A stretch of 64,000 nucleotides of DNA from Apostichopus japonicus (Eukaryota > Echinodermata > Holothuroidea > Aspidochirotida > Stichopodidae). The notes beneath the pieces were generated by a model. The model was not told the origin of the DNA and ran no database searches. It was given only the letters and a program-made list of their open reading frames with translations. Numbering within the stretch: the first letter of the stretch is position 1; the number at the start of each line of letters is the position of its first letter. The stretch is from NCBI RefSeq assembly GCF_037975245.1, contig NC_092567.1, positions 4,286,214-4,350,213 on the forward strand, in the 5' to 3' direction. This document shows, piece after piece, positions 10,485-22,348 of this stretch. The position numbers and the translations under genes were made by a program.

Positions 10485-13400
10485 CAGGGGCGTATCCAGG
10501 ATTTTCTAACCCGGGGGGCGCGAATTACTAAGCGGAGCGCCACCATCGGTTGGCGCGCAGCGTACAAGAAAATTCCTGGTTTTGATACCACCCAGATCAC
10601 CTGAAATGGCACCTGTCGGGCTTGAAAATGACCAACCAGATGTACACTTTTTGCCTGAGAACCTTGCAAGTATTTCCCGATAGTGTTTTTTCCATCCATA
10701 ACCTTTTTGAAGATTGTCACTAGTCACAAATCATGTTCGACCTCATCTCATGTCCTGTGGATCATTGCTTTTTATAGGTGATTCAACGTCGCGGCCCACA
10801 ATATCCGTCAGGCTCACTTTTCAAGGTTCCAAGCCCATTATTTGTTCAGAATTTGAAAATTCACATTTCTCGTGAATAAACTCACTTCAAAACATACCCA
10901 TAATGTTGCACAACATTTCATCTATGGACAACCAATATAGTAAAACCTCCTTCAACCCCTAACAGACCGGTCAAAATTGCACGAGTAGAGGGAAGTGTGA
11001 TAAAGAATGTTGGTCAGAAATTTTCGAAAATTCAGACACAGTTAATTTATTGGTGTACAAATATTAAACCCATGGGCGGCGATCCTGGGGGAAGGGGGGA
11101 TATATCCCTCCATGAAAATGGGTGGAGGGGATGTAATACACCATATTCCCCCCCCCCCCCCACCAAATGTCAGGGATAAGAATATTTTCATGCCAACATT
11201 TATGCATCATCGTTATTGTCCGGCTCTCTTTTAGCTTCATTTCTCGCCTAACATAAACGCAGTGCGATCTTTTCAAATAAAGCGTCTTTATAAAGCAAGA
11301 ATACTGTAGTTGACTGTAGGCTTCATTGGCCCTGTAACAACAAAATGTATTATTGCGCCCACGGTATTGATATAGTACATATATGCACCCTCTTAGTATT
11401 CATAACCATCGAGGTAAATGAATCTGGAGGATTCATGTCAATTGGGCGCGCGCGTACCATGCTTGGAGGGTCATGTGATGTGTTCCAGGGTATAGTACCA
11501 AACTTATATTTCTCTGTAGCAGTTCGAGAATAGTGTTGGTGACTTCGTGAAAGATTTGTCGGTTCGGACATGGGAACTAACGGCATAAGAAGGTACTGGT
11601 ACTTCAGGCCTACGAAATAGTGCTAATAATGCTAACGTTAGACATGCTGGCACAGAACAAGTATATAGATACATTGGGCTTGCAGCGGAAAATGTCGATG
11701 TCTGAATTGTATTTCAAGAACGATTTTTTTGTCGAAAAGGATTGTTGGACTGGACGTGTTGCTGTGGGGAAATGTTTAGTTCAGTGCAACCACGGAGTTC
11801 TCTATGGAACAGAGCCTACTGTAATGCTGCTCGACGGGAATATAGCTATCACGTCAGGCTACAGGCAAGGTTATTGCTAGGTAACGGGTGCACGTCGTCT
11901 GCTGCTCTAAGCACGCATACACATTTACGTATTAGTTGGGTGAAATCATCATGCGTAATGGGGAGAGTAATATATTAGTACCACCCTGGAACAGATCACA
12001 TGACCCACCATGCATGGTACGCGCGCGCCCAATTGACATGAATCCTCCAGATTCATTTACCTCGATGATTCATATAGGCCCTAAAGTAGGCCTACACACG
12101 TACATGTTCCCTCGAACAGCTGAGAATCTCATGTTACCAGGGTAATGCTTAATACACATTTCACCTGGATGCCCTAGCAATCGGTACCTAGGAATGTAAC
12201 TATGTGTAATTGTGTATTGCATGTGTATAGGCCTATAATAGCCTGCATTAGGCCATTTTCTTCATCAAATGATATAAAAGAGCTCTCGAACATTCTAACT
12301 TAGCGCCTGAAACAAGATTGACAGGGGCAATTTTCCCAAAATAACACCCGAAATTTAAAAAAAAAGTATTTTGGATCCTGATTATGAGATATTTCGGACA
12401 TGATATCCCTATTTTAAAGTTGGGTATATGCCACTTGGAAACCTCGGGAAGTGCCGTTTCTACTAGCCATCTAGAGGGTTTGTTAATCCCAAAATTTTCT
12501 TGTACGCTTCGCGCCATTTGGTGGCGCTACGCTTAGATAGTCAACAAGGTCATATCCCCGCACTCGGAAGTACGGATCGCCGCCCATGTTAAAACCTCTT
12601 ATAACGGCTATTATAAAACTTGGTTGAAGGAAATGAAAAAAATAGCAGATATTTCCGAAACCGAACACTGCACACATAGGCGTAGGAGGCGGGGGGGGGG
12701 GGGGGCTGCAGCCCTAATTCGCCATTTCTAATGTAAAAGAGAGCTTTGACATAATTGGACCTCCATGCCTTTTTCTCCATCTACATAAGACATTTCGTTG
12801 TTTACGTTAGCATCCCGCGGTACACTGCGCAACTTTCACGGACCGTACGGTAGACGATGGCATGCGATGTAGGGTAAATAACCAATGCTTGTTCATATGA
12901 TATTGACCATACCATGTTGAACGCGGGCAGGGCGCGCAAAAAATTTTGGTTATTTTTTCGGGCAAGTCGGACAGTTTTGAGGCTGTTCATCCTGGAACGC
13001 CATTTTCATGCTCACTGATATGATGTGATATCTGCTGCGGTTGCTTTACAAATTCGAACAGGCGCGTAGCGAGGAATTTGCCAAGGGAGGGGCGAAGCCT
13101 GTAGGCAAATTATCTAAGCGTAGCGCCACCATAAGTTGGCGCGAAGCGTTCAAGAAAATTTTGGCCGAAAATGCCTCCCAGATCGCTGGAAACGACATTT
13201 CCTGGTCCTTGTAAGTTGCATCTAAGCACTTTCTATTTTGAAATTACTGGCGATATCATAAAAAAATATGCTGAAGGGGGGGGGGGGCGGTCGCCCCTTC
13301 CCGAAATGCGTCATGTTCCCCGACGACACGGTCGAGTTCGAGACCAGCCACAGTTGGTTTCATAGCACAATTCTACAATTGTTTAAGGCGTATATACACA

Positions 13401-13782
13401 CACACGCGTTATGATAGACCATATATAGATCATGAGTGAGAGAGGAAAAATGGAAACGTCAAAAATGGAGTTGTCGGTGTAAGGGGTAGGGTGAGGCAAA
13501 CGCCCCTTCCGAAATCCTTGATCCGTCACTGGCTACCCTGTGTATATAATAGGGACCAGCGCTGTAATGATGTCACTGTGCCTCTTTCTCTTCCCGGTGT
13601 CTTGGCGTTTTTCTTCTACTCCCTCCTTTTCTCCTTTTTCTCTCTTTCTTCTTTTTCTTTTCCCTTCCTTCCTCTTCTCCTCCTCTGTTTCCCCCTCTTT
13701 TTTCCTTTTTCTTCTCCTTTTTTTCTCTCCTCCTTTTCTTACCCGGGGGGCGCGCCCCCACAGCCCCCTGGATACGCGCCTG
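10485..13782. mobile_element. Composite repeat with CAGGSGCGTATCCAGG ends
   Basis: Both ends carry the same inverted sequence: CAGGGGCGTATCCAGG at 10485-10500, and a CCTGGATACGCGCCTG-type end finishing at 13782. CTAAC flanks both sides (before 10485 and after 13782), a possible 5-bp target duplication. Large parts match 61318-63847 in reverse orientation and collinear order: 10485-11000 with 63370-63847, 12590-13020 with 62700-63260, 13040-13360 with 62340-62645, and 13360-13782 with 61905-62340. It contains a polypyrimidine tract (13590-13745) and a foldback (11409-12065). The short open frames here are by-products of the repeat. Confidence 0.65.
11409..12065. repeat. Foldback with ~90-bp inverted arms
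   Basis: The left arm (11409-11500) and right arm (11976-12065) are about 95 percent identical as reverse complements. They include AATGAATCTGGAGGATTCAT, CAATTGGGCGCGCGCGTACC and TCATGTGAT. About 475 bp separates the arms. The open frame inside (from an ATG at 11629 to 11880) has no recognisable domain and is not called a gene. It may be a young foldback or TIR element, or a recent inverted duplication inside the larger composite repeat. Confidence 0.8.
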
Positions 13783-13878
13783 CTAACAATCCGGTGTTAC
13801 CACCCGCCACTATATCGGTTAGTAGCGTTCGGGGGTGGGAGTGGGGATTTATGGGGATAAATGCATTTGTCTATGGAA

Positions 13879-14066
13879 CGCGAAAAGGGCAAACTTATTT
13901 CGTTGCTAAGTTTAACGTAAGTTTAGACAACGACGTAAGTTTAGACAACGGAATTTTAAACATCAACGTGAGTTTGAGCAACAGCATGGTGAAACAGCAG
14001 CAACAACTTTAGTTTAGGCAACAACAAACTTAGATTAGACAACGAAATCAGTTTGCCCTTTTCGCG
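13879..14066. mobile_element. 188-bp MITE with ~27-bp TIRs
   Basis: The inverted ends begin CGCGAAAAGGGCAAACT and continue through ATTTCGTTG with one mismatch, at 13879-13905 and 14040-14066. The interior is built from repeats of the word AAGTTTAGACAACG and variants. There is no coding capacity. No obvious target-site duplication is visible. Confidence 0.8.
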
Positions 14067-14739
14067 CTTACGTTGTTGCTATCGGCGCTGTTCAACAATT
14101 GCTTTACCACATGGGCTTCATATGATTACTGTACGCAGGGGGTTGGTTCTTGCTGCCCGGGTTTAGGTAAACAGTCCCGTGGACAAGGCCGCCTTTGTTC
14201 TTCGCATATACGGGAAGTTTCTAGAGGAGCAAAGTGGGCGGGGTCAGCTCATGTATGTAGCATGGTGGAGAGCGTTTACCGGTTTGTCCACCAGGAATGT
14301 TGAAATTAGACAAGAAGTTGGCGGATTTGATATGAGAGAATGGAGTATTACATTTATATAATTAAGTGCTTAGACACGATTGAGGTGTTGGTTATGATAT
14401 GTAATATTTCATAACTTGGTCTGAACATGACACACAGGTACACAATGTATAAATGAGCACCTTTATCTGCCTCGATTTATTTTAATTCCTCTCCTGACTC
14501 TCGAACAGCGAGGATATAGTCTCATGATGAAAATGAAGCTTGCATACCAAGACATGCCTAGATTAGTGAAACTATCTTTCACCTTTTCACCCCCCCCCCC
14601 CCCTCCCCAACGTCTCCCATCTCCATTTTATACGCTCATTTCAAAGAAAGTGAATGACTTGTAGATTTGAGGCCTAAGTTAGCGCTGAGGAAGTATCGTA
14701 CATGGAATGTGTAGCATTCGTTCATTTTGCTCTGTTCTG
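14067..14739. other. Intergenic spacer, no gene recognised
   Basis: Short open frames (for example 14073-14303) have no recognisable domains or splice support. A poly-C tract lies near 14591-14602. Confidence 0.35.
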
Positions 14740-14871
14740 AGTTACTGTGTATACCTGCAGTGGTTAAAGTACACTTGAGTCTATGCAAACATATATGCAA
14801 TCGTCGTGTAATGTTTACTTGTAACGGCGATAAAAATCTGAATATATATCACGCTACTCACAGTATGTATA

Positions 14872-16936
14872 TGGTCAATTCCATGATAAGGTCAACATCA
14901 TACCAAAAAATTTAAAATCATTATACAATTGTATAAGTTTCCAATAAATAGAATACTTGTAGTTACTAAAAATATTTTTTTCACCCCCGAAACATCATTT
15001 GTTTGATTATGGGGTCGGTAATAACAAATGGTTCCCGTAGTAACTAAATTATGAAAAATCCAGTGAAATTTCATTTTGTGCAGATTTGGACATAGTAATC
15101 ATAGGTATCATCAGTTTTTTGGACTAATTATATTTGCTATAGCATAGTGCTCACTTAATAGCTTCAATTTTTTTTCGACATCAAGGCATAAGACAATAGT
15201 GGTAAATTGAAAACACCCTCAATTTACTGTCACGCGAGTCACAAAATTTACTGTTTTTGTTTTTTTTCTCCTTGCTTGCACAATAGTTTTACTCCAAATA
15301 ATGAATATCAAGTCTTCACATAGATACCAAAAGGATTACTGAATTTTCCTTTCCAGAAGATATACAAATTTTGCGGAAAATCACCCTTTACGAATGTCAC
15401 GCGAGTCACGTCACGCGAGTCACGTCAATTCAAGATAGTGTTTCTACCTATTTACTGTGTGTTGGACTAATTATATTTGCTACAGTATTGTGCTCACTTA
15501 ATAGCTTCAATTTTATTTTGCCATCAAGGCATTAGACAACAGTGGTAAATTGAAAACAGTAAACACCCTCGATTTACTGTCACGTGAGTCACAAAATTGA
15601 CTGTTTTTGTTTTTTTCTCCTTGCCTGCACAAAAGTTTTACTCCAAATAATGAATATCAAGTCTTCACATAGATACCAAAAGGATTACTGAATTTTCCTT
15701 TTCAGAAGATATTCAAATTTTGCAGAAAATCACCCTTTACGAATGTCACGCGAGTCACGTCATGCGAGTCACGTCAAATCAAATTAGTGTTTCTACCTAT
15801 TTACTGTGTGAAAATTACAGGGATGTTATAGTTCGATGAATGAATCACTGATTAAAGATATCATATATGCATTCCCCTTTAATTAGGCAACTTGAATAAT
15901 ATGGGCACACATAATGCAACTAATTATAATAATTTCATTTGAAATATCAGAATTTAAAATCATGAATATTTATTCGCAATATAATGCCTATTTTATCACC
16001 ACATTTGGAAAGTTAGCACATGTCATTACTTTTTTAGTAGTATACAAAAACATCATCTATATTTGTGTCTGGCAATGCCATGTGCTATGACTTGACAACC
16101 TTAAGGTTTTAACTGCTCAATCATTCCCAAAATCCTATGAGCGAATGTATCTTCTCAAATATTACACTTTTGGTTTATTCAAATATGACAAATGAGAATG
16201 GTAATTTGAATCACATTTTGATAGATCTGTTTCTTCTATAACTTTCAAATGAGTGACTTCAACAGACTAAATATTGTTATAAATATTAATTGACAAGATA
16301 TATTGCCTGAACAACTGTACTACCCGTACAGTATATTACCTACTGTCTGCAGTCACGAAGGTAACTCGGGGACATTAATATCATCTGGACATTCCCAAGG
16401 GAAGTACCTTTTGGACAGTTTCTAGACCAATAAATGTTATATTTCACTACATATGCAAGATCTATACCTTCGATTCACTACTGCATTTGGTCTAGAACTA
16501 TCCGAAAAGTGAACTTGTCACGCGAGTCACGTTTTCTTGTCACGCGAGTCACAATACATCTCCATCGTTATTTTGATGCGTTACAACCTTTTTTCAAAGT
16601 TGCATAGCAATTGAGGTAGAGGTGTTTTTCAACTTCGGTATGATTATAAAAAGTGATTGGAAAAATTTTAATAAGACATAAGAAATCGAACATTTGTGTG
16701 TGCATTCTGATTTTTGCTAATAGTAACTGTCACGCGAGTCACGTTTAGTTTTTCGCCAATTTCACCCAAAATACTTAGGGTATAAATATTTTTTGTTTAC
16801 TTTTGTAAGCATTAAGGCGTACCTTCACTGACTACATGAATGCTTTTCTCCCAGGTAATTTCTTTATTTGTTTAATCATATCAAATAGAGAGGAATTTTA
16901 GTAAAAATGTCACGCGAGTCACCATGGAATTGACCA
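14872..16936 (+). mobile_element. 2.07-kb non-autonomous TIR element, GTCACGCGAGTCAC motif family
   Basis: The 14-bp TIR TGGTCAATTCCATG is at 14872-14885, with its reverse complement at 16923-16936. Direct TATA flanks it at 14868-14871 and 16937-16940, a 4-bp target duplication. There is no open frame of note. Ten copies of GTCACGCGAGTCAC or one-base variants start at 15229, 15396, 15410, 15579, 15745, 15759, 16517, 16539, 16729 and 16909, all on the plus strand. The last one abuts the right TIR. A ~343-bp internal tandem duplication (15119-15462, 15463-15811) carries part of the motifs. A 4-bp TTAA-like target suggests Kolobok or piggyBac-type relatives (inference). Confidence 0.85.
15119..15811 (+). 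repeat. ~343-bp tandem duplication inside the TIR element
   Basis: Two copies, beginning GGACTAATTATATTTGCTA at 15121 and 15464, run through CTTCACATAGATACCAAAAG to TTTCTACCTATTTACTGTG. They are nearly identical, so the duplication is young relative to the divergence of the host block. Each copy carries three of the 14-bp GTCAC motifs. Confidence 0.85.
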
Positions 16937-17064
16937 TATAGCCTTCCGTCACTCGATATTTACATAACAAACAAACAGTTTACTATATCACTGATATAGT
17001 TATATGTTGATACTTTGATCCTGTATGCATATACGTATGCAAACACATAAACTACATATAATAA

Positions 17065-17790
17065 CGAGGGGGCTCCCTAATTATAACAGGGTTCTCTCTC
17101 GAAGACAGATGTCTAATTACAGTACGGAGCTCAATATGCAACAGCTCCTTAATTATAGCAGGGAGATATCTCAGTAACAGCTCCCTAATTATAGCAGGGA
17201 GCTCTTCTCAGTAACAGCTTCCTAATTATAGCAGGGAGCTATTCTCAGTGACAGCTCCCTAATTATAGCAGGGAGCTCTATATGTAACAGCTCCCTAATT
17301 ATACCAGGGAGCTCTATATGTAACAACTCCTCAATTATAGCAGGTAGCTCTTCCCAGGGACAACTCCCTAATTATAGCAGGGAGATCTTCTCAGTGACAG
17401 CTCCCTAATTACAGCATGGAGCTCTCTATGTATAACAGCTCCTCAATTATAGCAGGTAGCTCTTCCCAGGGACAACTCCCTAATTAAAGCAGGGAGCTCT
17501 TCTCAGTGACAGCTTCCTAATTATAGCAGGGAGCTATTCTCAGTGACAGCTCCCTAATTATAGCAGTGAGCTCAAAATGTAACAGCTCCCTAATTATACC
17601 AGGGAGCTCTATATGTAACAGCTCCCTAATTATACCAGGGAGCTCTATATGTAACAGCTCCTCAATTATAGCAGGTAGCTCTTCTCAGTGACAGCTTCCT
17701 AATTATAGCAGGGAGCTCTTCTCAGTGACACCTCCCTAATTATAGCAGGGAGCTCTATATATATGTAACAGCTCCCTGATTATGATTAAT
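17065..17790 (+). repeat. Tandem hairpin array (AGCTCCCTAATTATAGCAGGGAGCT)
   Basis: About 15-16 units of roughly 46-48 bp. Each holds the inverted pair AGCTCCCT and AGGGAGCT separated by 9 bases (AATTATAGC or variant), so each unit can form an 8-bp stem. Units are joined by spacers such as CTTCTCAGTGAC or CTATATGTAAC. Several units differ at single positions. It is not a CRISPR array: the spacers are themselves repeated and the host is eukaryotic. Confidence 0.9.
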
Positions 17791-18045
17791 TAATTACAAT
17801 TATGATATACACTCATTATATATTATGACAGATCAAGTTATACCAAAGAACTCAGTGACAGCTCCCTTTCTCTTCATTCCGTGACAGTTCCTTGCAAGGT
17901 ATGAAGCAACACCTTTATGATTAATTAATTACAATTATGATTTACACTCATTATATATTATGACAGATCAAGTTACTGCAAAGTACTCAGTGACAGCTCC
18001 CTTCTCTTCATTCCGTGACAGTTCCTTGCAAGGTATGGAGCAACA
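17768..18045 (+). repeat. ~140-bp direct duplication after the hairpin array
   Basis: Two adjacent copies begin GATTAATTAATTACAATTA at 17778 and 17919. They share CTCATTATATATTATGACAG and GTGACAGTTCCTTGCAAGGT. The second copy continues into the flank shared with the 27.8-kb block. Confidence 0.85.
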
Positions 18046-18060
18046 CAGACACTACATTGT

Positions 18061-18840
18061 ATGGCCCGATAGTCATGTACTACAGCTCTCTGCAGGGGTC
18101 ATAGGCAGGTGCGTGCGCAGGATTTCAAAAGTGGAGGACATATTCAAACTTGCCCATTGATGGATTAAGTTAGGAACCTGAACCATTCCAAAAAGGACTA
18201 GATGTGAACCAAAGATTGCATAAATGAGAGGATGATGCCCCGTGGTCAGTCAAGCCGACTATCACGTAGCGGGTCTAGGGTCCAACCACCCTCCCCACCC
18301 CCAATAAAAGTTGAGACGTTAATTGGTGCATTTTGAGGCGTATTTAGAATATAAATGTCATCCATATAAGTAGTTCTAAGCGCAAGGCTTTGCTAATACA
18401 TATTTTTTAAGGTTGAAAAGAGACAGGGATTACTGTAGCAGTGGTGTAATTATGCACCGGCTGAACGCCACAACAATTCCGTGAAGGAAGATGGGCGGTC
18501 GACCACCCTTCCCCCTCCCCCTCCCCCTCCCCCTTTGGCTTGCCATTGTTTGTAGAGAATATACCATACACAAGGGTTATCGTTAACTGTCGTTACCTAA
18601 TATATTAAAATAATAATAATGAACCGTACTTATATTGTTGACAATTGTTTACGACAGATTTTCTTAGTTAGTATTGCTTGCCTATACAAGCTATATTATG
18701 TGGTCTGACCGAATGACGTCATATTTGCCTACTGTGTATGTAATGGGTCAAAATGCTGACTGGAAATTGAAGAAAACAATCATCCCAACATTAAACTTAA
18801 ATGACTTCTCACATCACTTTACAATAGCAAGCCTAAAAAA
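18061..18840. other. Intergenic, no gene recognised
   Basis: A sequence near 18106 (CAGGTGCGTGCGCAGGATTT) resembles the end of a dispersed repeat. A (CCCCCT)n-like tract occurs near 18506-18534. No supported open frame. Confidence 0.35.
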
Positions 18841-19020
18841 GAGTCTATAGGTAGGGATTGCTAGGGTGTAATGTACGTTCCTTCAGAAGCAATCATTCGA
18901 TTTATAAAGGGATTTAATTGGTTTTCTTGGTGGTGTCCGACATAAATGGTACTGCTATGGTTGAATCTTTTTTCCTGATTAATAACAAATTTTACTCTGC
19001 AGATCAAGGTATTTACGTTT
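18841..19020. repeat. Block duplicated at 24995-25180
   Basis: Both copies contain GCTAGGGTGTAATG or TCTAGGGTGTAATG, then AAAGGGATTT, ATGGTACTG, TGGTTGAATCTT and GTAGATCAAGGTATT-like words in the same order. The duplication is diverged but easily recognised by eye. Confidence 0.65.
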
Positions 19021-19029
19021 TTTTTTTTT

Positions 19030-19920
19030 TTTTAAGAATTCCTCAAGCGGCTGAGTGACCAATATATTAGTGAACTTTGTATGATGTATAGGGCCAGAGA
19101 CTGTATGATTCGTTTCTGTCCATGACGTATACCCAACCATTCATAATTCATGTTCGCCTTTACATACAGAACATTCATGTGAAAGGTAATGTAAACCCTA
19201 ATTCACTGAAAATGATATATTTATACCCTCTCATGTGTATGTATCTGGTTGATGATTATTCATGAGATGCTGATTATATTGTTTACTGTTTAAAACTTAA
19301 AATCCTCTTTTTCTTTGTGTTTCATTGTTATTCATTCCTAGCCATTTTTCTGTTGTTCATATATACTTGTATAATAATGCTTTATATACAAAATTATACA
19401 TTGTTAACTCCAGCTGAACTTAAAAGAGGTGAGTTATTGTTGTTTTGTTTGTACATTGCATTTATACTTACACTATTAAACTAAGGATGTTGAAGTACTA
19501 CTCCGTATGTAAAGTACTGGTTAGAATTGAAATCTAAACCACGCTACCTATTAGTTTGGTATCTCGGTACATGTTATCACGAAGCAGTGTTTTGCTCCCA
19601 AATGTCTCAGAAAACAGTGTGTGTTAACTAACCCTCCTCTTCCTGGGGTCTGGAACGACTTGTCTGTTTGTTTGATGTTGTTAGTATTTACATACAATGC
19701 GCTAGTTATACACAGTTTCCACAGTACAAAGTAAGCCTATATTTCACTCGATATACGATGAAAAACGTGACCCACTACATGGAGCCACACATGGAGTCAC
19801 ATATATTGTGTAATCACTAGGGATAGAATGGTGATGGGGGCGTGATGGTTAAAGACGGTGTTTGTTCTATCTTTCCTAACATTCAGCGCATAGCCCTGTA
19901 CACGCAGTAGTTTAATATCA
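19030..19920. repeat. Second copy of the 8062-9160 block
   Basis: It is homologous to 8062-8440 and 9082-9155 but lacks the G-rich minisatellite. Instead it has about 430 bp of unrelated sequence (19410-19830). It ends at TAGTTTAATATC, the position equivalent to the point where copy 1 carries the CAGGGCCGTAGCCTG element. Confidence 0.7.
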
Positions 19921-20164
19921 TGGAATTGGATTGCGTTGAAGATGGAGTGTTCTTGTGACGTTAATTAGTAATAACCCAATTAAAGGTGATATTCGTTGTA
20001 CCGAATGACTGAATACCTGGAGTGTCAAAGGGAGGTGTGATTTGGAAGGGGAGGCTGGAGGGAAGAAGGGGAGGGGGGGGGGCATCATCACATCTTTCTT
20101 ACAGTAGTTCACTTGTTAGATCAAGATATTCTTCAGTGACGACGACACCAGCTCCACTCATCAA

Positions 20165-20455
20165 CGATTGTACTTTAATACATTACCAAGGGCGGCGGAA
20201 CCGGGGGGGGGGGCACAGGGGGCACGTGCCCCCCACTTTTCCTCAGGTTAAAAATGTGCCCTTTTTCTACATAAAAATTGAGGTGTCTCAAGTTAGCAAG
20301 AGGCCAGGGAACCAGAATGAACACTCGGGAAGGGCCGTTCCCGGCCATCTGAGAGGGTTTGTAAAACCAAAAATTTTCTTGTACGCTCCGCGCCAACTGA
20401 TGGTGGCGCTCCGCTCAGATAGTCGTGCATAAAACTTTGCAAATCCTGGCTTCGC
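20165..20455 (+). repeat. Dispersed repeat with GCGCCAAC..GGTGGCGC module
   Basis: It resembles 12430-12550 in the same orientation (AACACTCGGGAAG, AGAGGGTTTGT, TTTTCTTGTACGCT, GGTGGCGCTCCGCT). The hairpin module near 20375-20425 is shared with at least six other places in the window. The open frame 20022-20432 lies mostly in this repeat and is not called a gene. Confidence 0.6.
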
Positions 20456-21339
20456 CCCTGACTTTTAGTGAATTTTTGTGGGTCAAACTCAAAGCTATTT
20501 CGAATGGAAAAAATTTGTTAAGATATTAACAAGAAATAAACTCTAATTCGAAAGATTCCTACATTAGCAACTAGCATGATTTCACCTCATTTTGTCTCAA
20601 AAGAAAACTTGTTCCTTGTTTCCCAATTTGCACATTGGATATTGCAGTGCTAGTATGCATATTTTCCTTGGGGGGGGGGGGGGACGTTGATGGAGTGATG
20701 TGTATACGCAAATAAGATAATACAATAAGAGTTATAAAGGGTACTAAATATAAGGCTGCATCAGTCCAATCGAATTTCTGCAAAGTGCCCTTTGATGTCG
20801 GTGCCCCCCAGATTGAAAGTGTTTCCGCCGCCCTTGTACATTACTGGGTCATTCGGCTTGATCCTTTGTTAGCCAAACAATGCGAGGTAATCAAATGTTC
20901 CATTTTTAATGAAATTCATATTTTAAGTAAACGTTTTGTGTCGACATTTCTAGATAAACGTCAAAACTTCATGAGAAACGTTACAATTTCTATAAAGCGT
21001 GGAAAGTTGCGATATCAGTCTAAATTGTTCTATAAGAAAAATCAAATATCAGAAATAAAACCACAAAATGTCAATATGTAAAATCGTTTTTGTTTTCGAA
21101 AATAATAGTCAATAGTCGAGGTATAAGCAGGGTTAATTCGACCAAGAATGTTTTAACAAAATTTTCTGGGATCAATGTTCCTTCCGAGCAACCCTCATAT
21201 ATTATATTGCGTACTTACAGTAATTGGTAATAACAGTCGGAGCGGATGTTGACACCTGGTACAGATAAAACCAACAGAAAAAAGGAGACCTAGGCAATAA
21301 TGTTTCATACTATAAGTTATACCTCTATCATTCCAATTT

Positions 21340-21690
21340 AGATACTTTCAAGGGGTGGCAGACAAATATTTGAGGGCCTATTGCCCTCCCGTATAGACCC
21401 TTCTGCTCCTACTCTGCCCTCCATTATGATACAAGATTAATCTCTGTACAGAGTAAGTAAATCTTTGATTTTGCATTAACGTTATATTTGCGTATTGAGA
21501 GAGTAAAAGTACACCGGTTTTACACACTGAAGTTCAGTTGCTGCCCAGTGTATATGACTGGGGGTGGTAGACATATATTTGACGGCCTATCCTCTCCCCT
21601 AGCTACCCCTCTACTCCTGCCCTCCATAATGGTACAAGATTACTTCAGTTGCTGCCAAGTATATATGGCTACTCTTGTAGAAAAGAGTAG
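21340..21690. repeat. ~200-bp diverged direct duplication
   Basis: Two copies, about 21345-21450 and 21540-21660, share a GGGGTGG-AGACA-ATATTTGA-GGCCTAT core. The same order continues with CTACTCCTGCCCTCCAT and GGTACAAGATTA-like words. Confidence 0.6.
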
Positions 21691-22348
21691 CCTCCATAAC
21701 ATTGTAACAAGAGCTCACTGAAACACGTCATTCACAGGACCCGAAGCACTTGATAAAGATGCCTCGTTAAACATCGGTCGTTGATTATCATTAGGCTTAT
21801 GTCTAGAATGACTATATAAGCTGCTGTTATACGCGTGACATGAGCGAAAGACTTGTGACTTGACTTGACAAACATTGGCTTGAGGAAAACACTGTGATAA
21901 ACTCAGCTCAAAGTTCAGCTAACAGTAAAATTAAATCAATAACGTGTCATCCATAGTAACTTGATTATAAATTATTAAAGCAATAGATGTTTTCAGTCGT
22001 ATTAACCAGTGATTTCCATAAAAGAAAATGAAACGCATTTCACTTGTTACATATCAGAACACGAGAAAAGGGGACTTTTCAAATAACAGGGCTTTCCGTT
22101 CTTTAAATGCTGTTTGTTTTTACTTCTTAATATGAATATATTTATTTTCGTATCTATCTTTCGTTTCCATAACTAACTATATTAATACTAACATATGTTC
22201 ACATCTAACCTACCTTTCGTAATCAGGAACATGCTTGCCTATTGTTATCGCTATTTACTTATCCTGTACCACAAACTAAATATATAACGTACTTTACTAC
22301 CGTTGTATGACAGTCACTGTTTACACAACAAACAAATACAAAGATCGT

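Larger units (their letters stand above)
14740..18060. repeat. Diverged duplicated block, partner 25740-27960
   Basis: Matches to the partner in the same order are: CTGCAGTGG-TTAAAG-type start (14756 with 25776); TTGTAACGSCGATA (14819 with 25865); CACTCGATATTTACATAACAAAC (16950 with 25986) continuing to ACTTTGATCC; the hairpin arrays; and an end with TGGTTCGATGATCAT-like words (18060 with 27858). The partner lacks the 2-kb TIR element 14872-16936. The block therefore predates that insertion. Confidence 0.7.

Noticed and set aside
11629-11880. Open frame inside the foldback
   Set aside because: No domain, no splice evidence and repeat context; length is compatible with chance.
13491-14012. 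173-residue open frame with Phe/Ser/Leu runs
   Set aside because: It covers a polypyrimidine tract of a dispersed repeat; the same tract occurs inverted at 61.4 and 62.0 kb.
17065-17790. CRISPR-like repeat array
   Set aside because: Spacers are themselves repeats, units are palindromic satellites, no cas genes exist and the context is clearly eukaryotic.
20022-20432. 136-residue open frame
   Set aside because: Most of it lies in a dispersed repeat with the GCGCCAAC hairpin module, and it has no recognisable domain.
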